Source of the DNA: Streptomyces sp. NBC_01237
GTDB lineage: Bacteria > Actinomycetota > Actinomycetes > Streptomycetales > Streptomycetaceae
Length of the DNA stretch: 64,000 bases
Assembly (NCBI RefSeq): GCF_035917275.1
Contig: NZ_CP108508.1
Coordinates: forward strand, 1,798,001 to 1,862,000
Direction of reading: 5' to 3'
Under the pieces are notes generated by a model. The model saw only the letters and a list, made by a program, of their open reading frames with translations. It searched no databases and was not told where the DNA came from. Position 1 is the stretch's first letter. Each line of letters opens with the position of its first letter. A program made the position numbers and the translations under genes. Below, piece by piece: positions 34,045 to 42,506 of the stretch.

Positions 34045-34928
34045 CGCACGGCCCCCTTGGCGTAGTGACGTTCGACGTAGTACTGGAGGACGGAGAGCAC
34101 GGTGGTCAGGAGGATGTACCAGACGGTGGCGACCATCAGCAGGGGTACGACCCTGCCGTTGCGGCCGTAGACGACCTGGACCTGGTAGAAGAGTTCGCCG
34201 ATCGCCATGACGGAGACGATCGAGGTGCCCTTGAAGAGGGAGATGATCTCGTTGGCGGCGTTCGGCAGGATGGAGCGCATCGCCTGCGGCAGCACGATCC
34301 GCCGCAGCTGCCGCAGCCGCGGGATGCCGAGGGCCGCCGCGGCTTCCAGCTGCCCGGAGTCCACGGCCAGTACGCCGCCGCGCACGATCTCCGCCGCGTA
34401 CGCCGCCTGGTGCAGCGCGAGCCCGAGCACGGCCGCGCTCATCGCGCCGACCAGGTTCATCGTGTCGAAGGTGAAGAAGCCGGGGCCGAACGGGATGCCG
34501 AACTGCAACTCCTTGTAGAGATAGGCGAGGTTGAACCAGAACAGCAGCTGGACGATCAGCGGGATCGAGCGGAACGCCCAGATGTAGGCGTGGGCGACCG
34601 CCCTGAGGAAGGGGCTGGCAGACAGGCGCATGAAGGCGAGGACGATGCCGAGCGCGAAGCCGAGAGCGGTTCCGTAGAAGGTCAGCTGGAGGGTGACCCA
34701 GACGGCCTTGAGGATGGTCGCGGCGGTGAAGAACCGGGCGAAGACGTCCCACTCCCAGCCGGGGTTGGTGACCAGTCCGTGCAGGAACTGGGCGAGCAGG
34801 ACTGCGGTCGCGGCGACGGCAACCCAGCGCCAGGGGTGGCGGACCGGGACGACGGTCAAGCCGCTGTAGTCGGTGACGGGGTCCTGAACGGTCTCTTTGT
34901 CGATGGGTGGATCGCTGGTGAGCGACAT
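34041..34928 (-). CDS. Amino-acid-type ABC transporter permease (operon-internal)
   Basis: The 295-residue HisM/GlnP-type permease has a cytoplasmic N-tail and then about five to six helices. Visible are [34 protein letters not shown] and the EAA loop [25 protein letters not shown] that docks to the ATPase. It is similar in length and layout to the permease at 36821-37687; the two may form a heterodimeric channel. It lies 42 bp after the FAD/NAD(P)-binding gene, the only non-overlapping junction in this part of the operon. Confidence 0.93.
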   Translation of the reverse strand: MSLTSDPPIDKETVQDPVTDYSGLTVVPVRHPWRWVAVAATAVLLAQFLHGLVTNPGWEWDVFARFFTAATILKAVWVTLQLTFYGTALGFALGIVLAFMRLSASPFLRAVAHAYIWAFRSIPLIVQLLFWFNLAYLYKELQFGIPFGPGFFTFDTMNLVGAMSAAVLGLALHQAAYAAEIVRGGVLAVDSGQLEAAAALGIPRLRQLRRIVLPQAMRSILPNAANEIISLFKGTSIVSVMAIGELFYQVQVVYGRNGRVVPLLMVATVWYILLTTVLSVLQYYVERHYAKGAVR

Positions 34929-34970
34929 GAGGGTTCCTTAAACGACATATGTACGGGAGGTGGGCCGCGG

Positions 34971-36824
34971 TCAGGCGCTGAGGCGGCCGCGACAGGAGAG
35001 GTCGCGCAGGAACGTCAGCGCGGTGCGCGCGGTGGCGTCGTTCTGGCCGAAGGCCGGGCCGCCGGTGCGGGGCCGGGTGAAGGCACCGCTGCTGCGCGCG
35101 GTGGTGTAGGGGCCGAGCGCGAAGCGGCGCGGGTGCGGGCGGCCGTCGCGGTCCAGGATCCGGCTGTCGCCCGGGTCGACGGAGAGCAGTCCCGTGTCGG
35201 TGGTGGCGGCGCCGTCCTCGTACAGGCCGCGCAGCAGCGGGCTGGCGGTGTGGCGGAGCGAGGGGTCCGGGAGCCGGGCCTCGACCAGTGCCCGCGCCTC
35301 GACGCGTTCGGCGGGGACGGTGGCGCTGCCGGCCCGGAAGACTCCCGCTTCCTCGTCGGCCTCGACGGTGACCGAGGCGCCGAGGAAGCGGACGACCCCG
35401 GCCCGGGAGAGGGCGAGGAGCTGCTCCAGCCGGGGGCCGGGCGGGCCGGAGGCCAGGTAGCTGAAGAAACCGTGCCACCAGTTGCCGATGTCGCCCAACG
35501 TGATCAGCTGCCCGTAGGCGGAGAGCAGCCCGAGGAACACCGCCAGGTCGGTGCTGTGGCCCGGGTCGTGACGGCGTGTCAGGTCGGCGGTGATGTAGTC
35601 GCGCAGACTGCCCTGGAGCGCTTCGTACGTGGGGTGGCGCACCCCGTCCAGCGGGTGGTCGAGCGCTGTCAGGTCGAGCCGGTCCGCGGGGTCGGGCACG
35701 GCGGCGGCGACGAGGGCGGCCAGTTCGGCGCTGCCCGGATCGGCGGCGGCGTACTTGTCCTCGAAGACGTCGCGGCCGACGGTGGTGCGCTCGGGGTGGG
35801 CGGTGAACAGCCGGTGGTAGTGGGCGTGGCCGAGCTCCTTCTCGACGTGCGGCCACACATCGCGCCGGAAGTCGAGCGGTCCGGGCCGGCCCAGCAGCTC
35901 CCCGGCCAGGCCGGGGCCGAGGAAGCGCGGCAGCGGCGGCCGCTCACCCGTCCAGCCGTAGCCGATCTTGGAGTGGTAGGGGACACCGCGCCGCGAGCCG
36001 ACGTGCAGCACGGGCTCCCGGCCCGAGGGCAGGTAGACGCCGTTCTCGTACCGGCCGCCGCGCCCCTCGGTGAGCAGCACCATCAGGTCGATGAAGGCGA
36101 GACCGAAGCCGCGGACGATGACGGGTTCGCCCGCGGGCAGGGCGCTCAGGTCGCTGTCGGCGGTGAAGTCGGGCTGCAGGTGGACGAGCCCGTGCCGGCC
36201 GGCGAACGCGCTCAGCTCCCGCTGCTCGGCGTCGGGTTCGGCGTCGAGGTGGCCGACGGTGAGGACGACGAGGTCGGCGGTCAGGGGGGCGGCGCGGCCC
36301 TGGAGCCGGACGCGCTGCCGGCCGCCGCGCGGGCCGGTGACGCCCAGGGCGCGGGTCCGGTGCTCCCGCACGGTGATGCCGGGCGGGAGTGCGTCCAGCG
36401 CCTGTTCGTACACCCAGCGCAGGTAGGCGCTCTGGAGCCGGCGGCTGGGGAAGTCCTGGCCGTACAGCTGCCGTATCTCCTCCAGCACGGCGGGTTCGGC
36501 GTCGACGGTGATCCGCCCGGCGCGGACGTCCTCCGCCCAGGCGTCCAGGGCGGGTCCGGGCCGTACGGGGCCGTCCTGCCGCACCGTGTCGTCGGTGAAC
36601 ATGGTGACGTCCTCGGCCATGGAGTTCATCCAGAGCAGCGGCGACTGGTCCTGCCGCCATATCCGGCCGCCGCCCGGCGGGTGCGGGTCGACGAGATGGA
36701 TGTCGAGGCGCCCGCCGGGGTACAGACCTGCGGCGTTGGCGGCGATGCGTTCGATGACGCCGGTGCCGCGCGGCCCGCCGCCGATGATGACGAGGCTGGG
36801 CGTGGCGGCGGATGCGGTGCTCAT
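34971..36824 (-). CDS. FAD/NAD(P)-binding oxidoreductase-like protein (NAD_binding_9 type)
   Basis: The 617-residue protein opens with the dinucleotide motif [20 protein letters not shown]. It continues with [49 protein letters not shown] and a second half with [12 protein letters not shown]. This is the FAD-NAD(P)-binding family that carries a Rossmann fold but whose reactions are mostly uncharacterised. ATG 36824 overlaps the upstream permease stop. Its place between two permeases links it to the imported substrate. It lacks features of a flavin reductase for the LLM enzymes, so an independent redox step (for example N-hydroxylation or desaturation) is possible but unproven. Confidence 0.85.
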   Translation of the reverse strand: MSTASAATPSLVIIGGGPRGTGVIERIAANAAGLYPGGRLDIHLVDPHPPGGGRIWRQDQSPLLWMNSMAEDVTMFTDDTVRQDGPVRPGPALDAWAEDVRAGRITVDAEPAVLEEIRQLYGQDFPSRRLQSAYLRWVYEQALDALPPGITVREHRTRALGVTGPRGGRQRVRLQGRAAPLTADLVVLTVGHLDAEPDAEQRELSAFAGRHGLVHLQPDFTADSDLSALPAGEPVIVRGFGLAFIDLMVLLTEGRGGRYENGVYLPSGREPVLHVGSRRGVPYHSKIGYGWTGERPPLPRFLGPGLAGELLGRPGPLDFRRDVWPHVEKELGHAHYHRLFTAHPERTTVGRDVFEDKYAAADPGSAELAALVAAAVPDPADRLDLTALDHPLDGVRHPTYEALQGSLRDYITADLTRRHDPGHSTDLAVFLGLLSAYGQLITLGDIGNWWHGFFSYLASGPPGPRLEQLLALSRAGVVRFLGASVTVEADEEAGVFRAGSATVPAERVEARALVEARLPDPSLRHTASPLLRGLYEDGAATTDTGLLSVDPGDSRILDRDGRPHPRRFALGPYTTARSSGAFTRPRTGGPAFGQNDATARTALTFLRDLSCRGRLSA

Positions 36825-37687
36825 CGGGTGCCCGCCGTGCCGCGTGCGTAGTGCCGTTCGACGTAGTGCTGTCCGATGCCGAGGACCGAGGTGACGGCGA
36901 CGTACCAGAGGGTGGCGACGAGCAGCAGCGGGATGACCTGATAGGTGCGGTGGTAGACGAGCTGGACGGAGTAGAGCAGGTCCTGCACCGCGATGATGCT
37001 GACGATCGAGGTGCCCTTGAGGGTGCCGATCAGCATGTTCCCGGCGGGCGGCACGATGGAGCGCATGGCCTGCGGGAGCACGATCCGGCGGAGCCGGCGC
37101 CAGGGGCCCAGGCCCAGTGACTGGGCCGCCTCCAGCTGTCCGCGCTCGACGGAGAGGATGCCGCCGCGCACCACTTCGGCGGCGTACGCGGCCTCGTGCA
37201 GGGTGAGTCCGACGACGGCGACGGTGACGGGCCCGAGGAGGTTGACCGTGCTGACACCGAGGATCTGCGGGTACAGGGCGCCGATGTTGAACCAGAACAG
37301 CAGCTGGACAAGGATCGGGGTGGATCTGAACAGCCAGACGTATCCCCAGCTGACCGCCTGGAGCACGCGGTTGCCGGAGAGCCTGAGGATGGCCAGGAGG
37401 GTACCGAGCGCGAAGCCGAGCACCATGACGAGCGCCGTGAGCCAGAGGGTGAGACCGAGTCCGCGCAGGACGGAGGCGGTGGTGAGGTAGTCGCCGACGA
37501 CGTCCCACTGGAAGGCGTCGTTGCGGATGACGGAGACCAGCGCCAGGGCGAGGAGCAGGAGGACGGCAACGGCCGCTGCCCACTGGCCTGTTCGGCGGAC
37601 CGGCACGATGCGTGGCACCACGTCGCCGTCGGTCTTGACGGGCGGTGCGGGGAGCGGGGGAGGCAGGACATCTGTCTGCGCGGGCAT
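36821..37687 (-). CDS. Amino-acid-type ABC transporter permease (first operon gene)
   Basis: The 288-residue permease has helices AVAVLLLLALALVSVI and [37 protein letters not shown], and the EAA loop [28 protein letters not shown] 37687 has GGAG 7 bases upstream. It is the promoter-proximal gene of an operon of eight genes reaching to 29047. The promoter candidate at 37781-37810 would give a leader of about 90 bases. Confidence 0.92.
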   Translation of the reverse strand: MPAQTDVLPPPLPAPPVKTDGDVVPRIVPVRRTGQWAAAVAVLLLLALALVSVIRNDAFQWDVVGDYLTTASVLRGLGLTLWLTALVMVLGFALGTLLAILRLSGNRVLQAVSWGYVWLFRSTPILVQLLFWFNIGALYPQILGVSTVNLLGPVTVAVVGLTLHEAAYAAEVVRGGILSVERGQLEAAQSLGLGPWRRLRRIVLPQAMRSIVPPAGNMLIGTLKGTSIVSIIAVQDLLYSVQLVYHRTYQVIPLLLVATLWYVAVTSVLGIGQHYVERHYARGTAGTR

Positions 37688-37780
37688 GCGAAGGCTCCGT
37701 GGATGCAGAGATCGAACACGGGGCGTGCCTTCACACCAAACACAACGTGGACCGGGCCCCTCAGCGCCGGTCCGCCTCCG

Positions 37781-37810
37781 AGATAAGCGCTGTGCGCGGT
37801 CCGTTGTCAA
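37781..37810 (-). promoter_or_regulatory. Housekeeping-type promoter of the leftward transport/monooxygenase operon
   Basis: On the reverse strand TTGACA (37805-37810) is separated by 18 bp from TTATCT (37781-37786), a good HrdB-type -35/-10 pair. The predicted transcript starts about 85-90 bases before the first permease. Confidence 0.55.
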
Positions 37811-37842
37811 GCCTGTCCACACTGTGAGCCCGACGTCTCAGG

Positions 37843-37861
37843 CCGGTTGACGCGCAACCGG
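37843..37861. promoter_or_regulatory. Candidate operator in the divergent region
   Basis: CCGGTTG-N5-CAACCGG, a perfect 7-bp dyad, lies 33 bp upstream of the leftward -35. It is well placed for an activator or for control of both directions. No regulator gene is linked, so the factor is unknown. Confidence 0.4.
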
Positions 37862-38191
37862 ATGCCTGTTCCACTTGGGCCATGCATTCGCAGCAGTGGC
37901 TGGTCACCCGCTCCCACATCGACTTCGGTCGCGTGTGGTCCTCTTCCTGTTGAGCTGACTCCCTGCTTCCGGCTTCACCCGCTCACGCCCCTGTCCGCGT
38001 TCGAGCGCCCCTTTCCCGCGTGCCCTCACGTACACAACACCGCTTCGCCCTCCCCTCGTACCGCTGATTCCCCGCCCCGCGCTCCGTGCCGTCCTCGCAC
38101 CGGAGTCCGCTCGGCGTACCCGCTCGCGCCCTGACGTCATCGGCGAACCCTGCTGAACGACGAACACCGACGAACCCGGAGAAGCCCCGCC

Positions 38192-39139
38192 ATGCCCCGA
38201 ACCCGGCACACCGCCGCCTTCGCCCTGATCACCGTCGCCGCGCTCGCGCTCACCGCGTGCGGATCGGGGGACCCGGCGGCGGCGCCGGGCGGCGGACCGG
38301 TGGCGGCGGGTGCCGGCAAGGGGAGGATCCCGACGGCGGACGTGGTGTCGGCGGTCAAGAAGGACGAGGCCGCTGCGGAACTGCTGCCCGCGGACGTCCG
38401 GTCCTCGGGCACGCTCAGGATCGCCTCCAGCGTCGGCACCCCGCCCGGGGCGTTCTACCTGGAGGACGGCAGGACACCGGCGGGCGCGGACATCGACTTC
38501 GCGGACGCCGTGGCCAGGGCGCTCGGGCTGAGGCTGAAGCGCGAGATCGCGTCCTTCGAGGCGATCCTCCCGGCGCTGGGCAGCGGGAAGTACGACCTGG
38601 GCACGGGGAACTTCGGGGTCACCGACGAGCGCCGCAGAACGATCGACTTCGTCACGTACATCAATGACGGCCAGGGGTTCGCGGTCCGCGACGACAGCAA
38701 GCTGGAGAAGGTGACCGACCTCACCCAGCTCTGCGGCCTGACCGTGGGCACCGGCGCGGGCACCACGTTCGAGGTGACGCTCCAGGAGAACAAGCACCTG
38801 TGCGCGGACGCGGGCAAGAAGGCGTACGACGTGAAGACGTACAGCGACCAGGCGGCCATCTGGATCTCCCTCCAGCAGGGCCGCAGCGATGTGGTGATGT
38901 CCACCATCAACGGACTGCGCTACGCGGTGACGCAGCAGGAGGGGCTGCGCTTCCTCAATGAGTTCAAGCGGCTCGACGTCGGCTTCGCGTTCAAGAAGGG
39001 AACCCCGTTGGCGCCCGCCTTCCGGGCCGCGGTCAACGGCCTGCGGGCCGACGGTACGTACGACCGCATCCTGAAGAAGTGGGGCACCGCCGAGTCGGCG
39101 ATCACCTCGTCGCGGATCTCGCCGCCCGAGCTGAAGTGA
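38192..39139 (+). CDS. Second family 3 solute-binding lipoprotein (divergent)
   Basis: The 315-residue protein has signal MPRTRHTAAFALITVAALALTAC with lipobox LTAC, then the family 3 domain: VRSSGTLRIASSVGTPPGAFYLED, DIDFADAVARALGLRLKRE, GKYDLGTGNFGVTDERR and QQGRSDVVMSTINGLRYAV. Two cysteines (TQLCGLTVG and HLCADAG) may form a disulfide. It has no permease or ATPase of its own and diverges from the transport operon, so it likely feeds the same membrane complex with another ligand. Confidence 0.9.
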   Translation: MPRTRHTAAFALITVAALALTACGSGDPAAAPGGGPVAAGAGKGRIPTADVVSAVKKDEAAAELLPADVRSSGTLRIASSVGTPPGAFYLEDGRTPAGADIDFADAVARALGLRLKREIASFEAILPALGSGKYDLGTGNFGVTDERRRTIDFVTYINDGQGFAVRDDSKLEKVTDLTQLCGLTVGTGAGTTFEVTLQENKHLCADAGKKAYDVKTYSDQAAIWISLQQGRSDVVMSTINGLRYAVTQQEGLRFLNEFKRLDVGFAFKKGTPLAPAFRAAVNGLRADGTYDRILKKWGTAESAITSSRISPPELK

Positions 39140-39157
39140 CCTGCCGTCAGGCGACCG

Positions 39158-39184
39158 CCCCGGAGGCCCGGCGGGGCTCCGGGG
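39158..39184. terminator. Bidirectional hairpin terminator
   Basis: CCCCGGAG (39158-39165) pairs with CTCCGGGG (39177-39184) between the binding-protein stop (39139) and the convergent DUF5685 stop (39191). Confidence 0.65.
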
Positions 39185-39190
39185 CCCGCC

Positions 39191-40366
39191 TCAGCAGTCG
39201 CACCCGCAGTCGCAGTCGCAGCAGCACCCGTCGCCGCAGGAACTGCAGCAGTCGCACGCCTCGCAGCAGTCGCCGCAGTCGGCCTGGCGGCAGAGCCCGT
39301 CGCGTTCCTGCCGGGACCAGGGGTCCTCGAAGGACCCGCAGCACATCTGGCAGGTGCAGGCGAGCCCGGCCCACACCAGGCACCCGGTGATCAGCCCGCG
39401 CCGGTCGCGCGGCGGCTCGGGCGGCGGCTGGGGCGGAAGGGCCGGACCGCCGGGCGTCGGCGCGTACGGATTGCCGGGCGGCGGCCCGAACGCGCCCCGG
39501 TGCGAGCAGGAGGAGGAGCCGAACGCCCGGTCCACGGAGCGCCGCAGTTCATGCACGAGCAGCGCATGGGCGAGCCTGCTGTCGGTGAACTCCGCGTCGC
39601 GCAGCGCGAGCCGTACGCCGTGCAGCGCGTCGTCGCACAGCCGCCGGGCCTCGGAGAGCGGGGTACCGGTCGCGGTGAGCGGGTTCCAGGCGCCTGACGC
39701 CGCGTCGGCTTCCCGGTCCTCCACGGCGTCCAGCAGATGCGCGAGCCGTCCGAAGAGCCGGCCCGCCTCGGCGAGCGGCGCGGCGTTGCGCGGTACGCCC
39801 GCGAGTACGGCGGTGTGCGCGAAGGCCGCCGCGGTGGCCGTCTCGGTGGGTTCGGTGACCGTCAGCAGCGGGGTGCCGGGGCCGGCGAGCGCCTCGATCC
39901 GGGTCTGCCGGTCGACCGCGTCGACCAGCGAGGAGGTGTCGAAGCCGACCGCGGCGCCGGTGCGGGCACCGGCCCTGTCCCAGCCCGCCGCGACCCTGCG
40001 GGCGGCGGCGGCGACCGGCCGGCGCGCCAACAGCCCGTCCCGGTCGGCGACGTGGTCGCGGACCTTCGCCGAGGCCAGGACGAGCGAGACGGCAGCGGCG
40101 AGCCTGGCTCCCTCGCCCCGGGCGACCGGGGCGGTCCGCATGGAGCGCAGCGGACAGGGCCCCGCGGTACGCCGCCCCGCGGGGGTGCGCCCGGCCTGAG
40201 CCTCCGTCAGGACCGAGACGATCAGGCCGTCATAGTTCGTAACGATCCGGGCGAATTGCCCGTGGTCCGCGCGCAGGGCGAGACAGAGCCCGCACAGATG
40301 CGCCATCCACTCGGTCCTGAGCCCCTCGGTGAGCCGATGGGTACAGGGCCTGACGATTCCGAACAC
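39191..40366 (-). CDS. DUF5685 family protein with a cysteine-rich C-terminus
   Basis: The 391-residue protein starts at a GTG at 40366 that follows GGGGGAT. Residues 1-290 are mostly helical with MFGIVRPCTHRL, MAHLCGLCLALRADHGQFAR and PLRSMRT, a Cys-containing N-terminus typical of DUF5685. A Pro/Gly linker follows and then a tail of 63 residues with 20 cysteines, ending CCCDCDCGCDC. The first half resembles a helical bundle around CxxC-type cysteines, possibly metal-binding. It diverges from sflA. Function unknown. Confidence 0.82.
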   Translation of the reverse strand: MFGIVRPCTHRLTEGLRTEWMAHLCGLCLALRADHGQFARIVTNYDGLIVSVLTEAQAGRTPAGRRTAGPCPLRSMRTAPVARGEGARLAAAVSLVLASAKVRDHVADRDGLLARRPVAAAARRVAAGWDRAGARTGAAVGFDTSSLVDAVDRQTRIEALAGPGTPLLTVTEPTETATAAAFAHTAVLAGVPRNAAPLAEAGRLFGRLAHLLDAVEDREADAASGAWNPLTATGTPLSEARRLCDDALHGVRLALRDAEFTDSRLAHALLVHELRRSVDRAFGSSSCSHRGAFGPPPGNPYAPTPGGPALPPQPPPEPPRDRRGLITGCLVWAGLACTCQMCCGSFEDPWSRQERDGLCRQADCGDCCEACDCCSSCGDGCCCDCDCGCDC

Positions 40367-40675
40367 GACGATCCCCCGAGAGCCGTTCGACAGGTACGCG
40401 CCACTCGTGCACCTGCGCGGCGTGCATCGTATCGAGTGGTCCGTTCACCCGTACGTCCCCCATGTCACCCGTACGGACCGGAGCATCATATTTTCCTTCC
40501 GCGACCGCCCTTATGCAGGAGGAACCTTGACGAACCGCCACATCTTCTGCACCAGTACCGTCACGAATCCCCTGCGCGCCGACTATCCACTTGGCGCGGT
40601 ATCCGCATCATGGACGACCATAGGGATACGAGAGAGATGCGGAACGCCAAGGAACCGCGGTGAGAGGAGGCGTCC
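40367..40675. other. Spacer between DUF5685 and sflA
   Basis: About 310 bp carrying both divergent promoters. It includes a TTG start at 40527 after a strong AGGAGGAACC; that frame runs 63 codons to 40718 and overlaps the sflA start in another frame. It could be a short leader peptide translated before sflA, but codon bias is weak. Confidence 0.4.
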
Positions 40676-41122
40676 ATGGGATCGGTGCGCAAGGCAAGTG
40701 CCTGGCTGGGCCTCGTAGAGGACAACCACGACGAGCGGTACTACGACGACGAGTACTCCGGTGGTGCGGAGACCGGGACGGGTGGCCAGGCGTGGGTGAC
40801 CGACCCGCGCGTGCAGGTGGCCGCCGAGACGGCCGAGGAGCAGGACCGCCGGATCGCCACCGTGACCCCGGACAGCTTCCGGGACGCACGGGCCATCGGT
40901 GAGCTGTTCCGGGACGGCGTCCCGGTGATCGTGAACCTCACCGCCATGGACCCCGCCGACGCCAAACGTGTCGTGGACTTCGCCGCGGGGCTGATCTTCG
41001 GGCTGCGCGGCTCGATCGACCGGGTGGCCACCCGGGTCTTCCTGCTGACCCCGGCCGACACCCAGGTCCTCAACGGCGAAGCCGCCGGCCGGAAGGCCGA
41101 CGGCTTCTTCAACCAGAGCTGA
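40676..41122 (+). CDS. sflA: SflA, SepF-like cell-division protein
   Basis: The 148-residue protein has an N-terminal segment like the membrane-binding start of SepF ([17 protein letters not shown]), an acidic Asp/Tyr/Glu linker, and the SepF core: [45 protein letters not shown] with FLLTP near the end. SepF anchors FtsZ to the membrane. Streptomyces has SepF plus two paralogues; from memory the one at this chromosomal place is SflA, which helps prevent unwanted septation in vegetative hyphae. ATG 40676 follows GAGAGGAGG. It is not in the dcw cluster, as expected for a paralogue. Confidence 0.88.
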   Translation: MGSVRKASAWLGLVEDNHDERYYDDEYSGGAETGTGGQAWVTDPRVQVAAETAEEQDRRIATVTPDSFRDARAIGELFRDGVPVIVNLTAMDPADAKRVVDFAAGLIFGLRGSIDRVATRVFLLTPADTQVLNGEAAGRKADGFFNQS

Positions 41123-41162
41123 GCAGGGCGCTCGCCGGGCAGGTGGTCCGGCGGCGTCCCGT

Positions 41163-42401
41163 TTACCGGAACGCGTCCAGACCGGTGAGCGCCTTGCCCA
41201 GCACCAGCTGGTGCATCTCCACGGTGCCCTCGTACGTGAGCACCGACTCCAGATTCGTCGCGTGCCGCATCACCGGGTACTCCAGCGAGATCCCGTTGGC
41301 ACCGAGAATCGTGCGCGAGGTACGGCAGATCTCGATCGCCTCCCGCACATTGTTGAGCTTTCCGAAACTGACCTGTTCCGGGCGGAGCCTGCCCGCGTCC
41401 AGCCGGCGGCCCAGATGGTGGGCGAGCAGAATGCCCTTGTGCAGTTCGACGGCCATGTCCGCGAGCTTGGCCTGGGTGAGCTGGAAACCGCCGATCGGCC
41501 TGCCGAACTGTTCCCGCGTCCTCGCGTAGTCGAGGGCCGCCTCGAAACTGGCGCGCGCCGCGCCCATGGCTCCCCAGACGATGCCGTACCGGGCGTGGCT
41601 GAGACAGCTGAGCGGGCCGCGCAGCCCGAGAGCGCCGGGGAGCACGGCATCGGCGGGCAGCCGTACGCCGTCCATCACCAGCTCGCTGGTGACCGAGGCG
41701 CGCAGGGACCACTTGTGCCGGATCTCCGGCGCGGTGAAGCCGGGGCTGTCGGTCGGTACGACGAAGCCGCGGATTCCGCCGCCGCCGTCGTCCTCGTCGG
41801 TCTGCGCCCATACGACGGCGACCCCGGCGACCGAACCGTTGGTGATCCACATCTTGCGGCCGGTGAGGACCCAGTCGCCGCCGTCACGCCTGGCGTACGT
41901 CCGCATCCCGGCGGGGTCGGAGCCGTGGTCCGGCTCGGTCAGGCCGAAACAGCCGATGATCTCGCCCGCCGCCATGCCGGGCAGCCACTGCCGCTTCTGC
42001 TCCTCGGAGCCGAAGCGGTGGATCGCGTACATGGCGAGGGAGCCCTGTACGGAGACCAGGGAGCGGATGCCCGAGTCCGCCGCCTCCAGTTCCAGACAGG
42101 CCAGTCCGTACTGGACGGCCGTGGCGCCCGCGCAGCCGTAGCCCTTCAGGGACATGCCGAGCGCGCCCAGCGAGCCGAGTTCGCGGGCCAGCTCGCGGAT
42201 GCCGGGCAGTTCACCGTTCTCGTACCACTCGGCGATGTGCGGCAGGACGCGGTCGGCGGCCCAGGTGCGGACGGTGCCGCGGATCGCGAGATCCTCGGGG
42301 TCGAGCAGATCGTCGATGCCCAGAGGGTCGGTGGCGTCGAAGGGCGGAAGCTTCGGCGGCTTCGGTGTCGTCGAGGGCTTCGCGGACTCGGTGGTGGACA
42401 T
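41163..42401 (-). CDS. Acyl-CoA dehydrogenase, glutaryl-CoA dehydrogenase-like
   Basis: The 412-residue FAD enzyme contains GCFGLTEPDHGSDPAGMRTYARRDGGDWVLTGRKMWITNG and ARTREQFGRPIGGFQLTQAKLADM. The C-terminal region ANGISLEYPVMRHATNLESVLTYEGTVEMHQLVLGKALTG carries the catalytic Glu in TYEGT. The Pro/Lys-rich N-tail and overall match are nearest to glutaryl-CoA dehydrogenases, which oxidise and decarboxylate glutaryl-CoA in lysine/tryptophan breakdown. ATG 42401 has GGAGG 8 bases upstream. It is monocistronic by context. Confidence 0.9.
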   Translation of the reverse strand: MSTTESAKPSTTPKPPKLPPFDATDPLGIDDLLDPEDLAIRGTVRTWAADRVLPHIAEWYENGELPGIRELARELGSLGALGMSLKGYGCAGATAVQYGLACLELEAADSGIRSLVSVQGSLAMYAIHRFGSEEQKRQWLPGMAAGEIIGCFGLTEPDHGSDPAGMRTYARRDGGDWVLTGRKMWITNGSVAGVAVVWAQTDEDDGGGGIRGFVVPTDSPGFTAPEIRHKWSLRASVTSELVMDGVRLPADAVLPGALGLRGPLSCLSHARYGIVWGAMGAARASFEAALDYARTREQFGRPIGGFQLTQAKLADMAVELHKGILLAHHLGRRLDAGRLRPEQVSFGKLNNVREAIEICRTSRTILGANGISLEYPVMRHATNLESVLTYEGTVEMHQLVLGKALTGLDAFR

Positions 42402-42506
42402 GAGGGTGCCTCCGGCGGCTCGCACGGTGTTTCGGAGGGCCCTCGGGACGCCCGGGACCCTCTAAAACTAGCAGTGATAGTCAGGGCGTCGTGCTGACGT
42501 TACGGC

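Larger units (their letters stand above)
37688..38191. other. Divergent control region between the two transport units
   Basis: About 500 bp without a gene. It contains a good promoter for the leftward operon (37781-37810), a 7-bp-armed inverted repeat at 37843-37861 and the unassigned promoter of the rightward binding protein. Rightward ORFs here have no ribosome site or family match. Confidence 0.6.
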
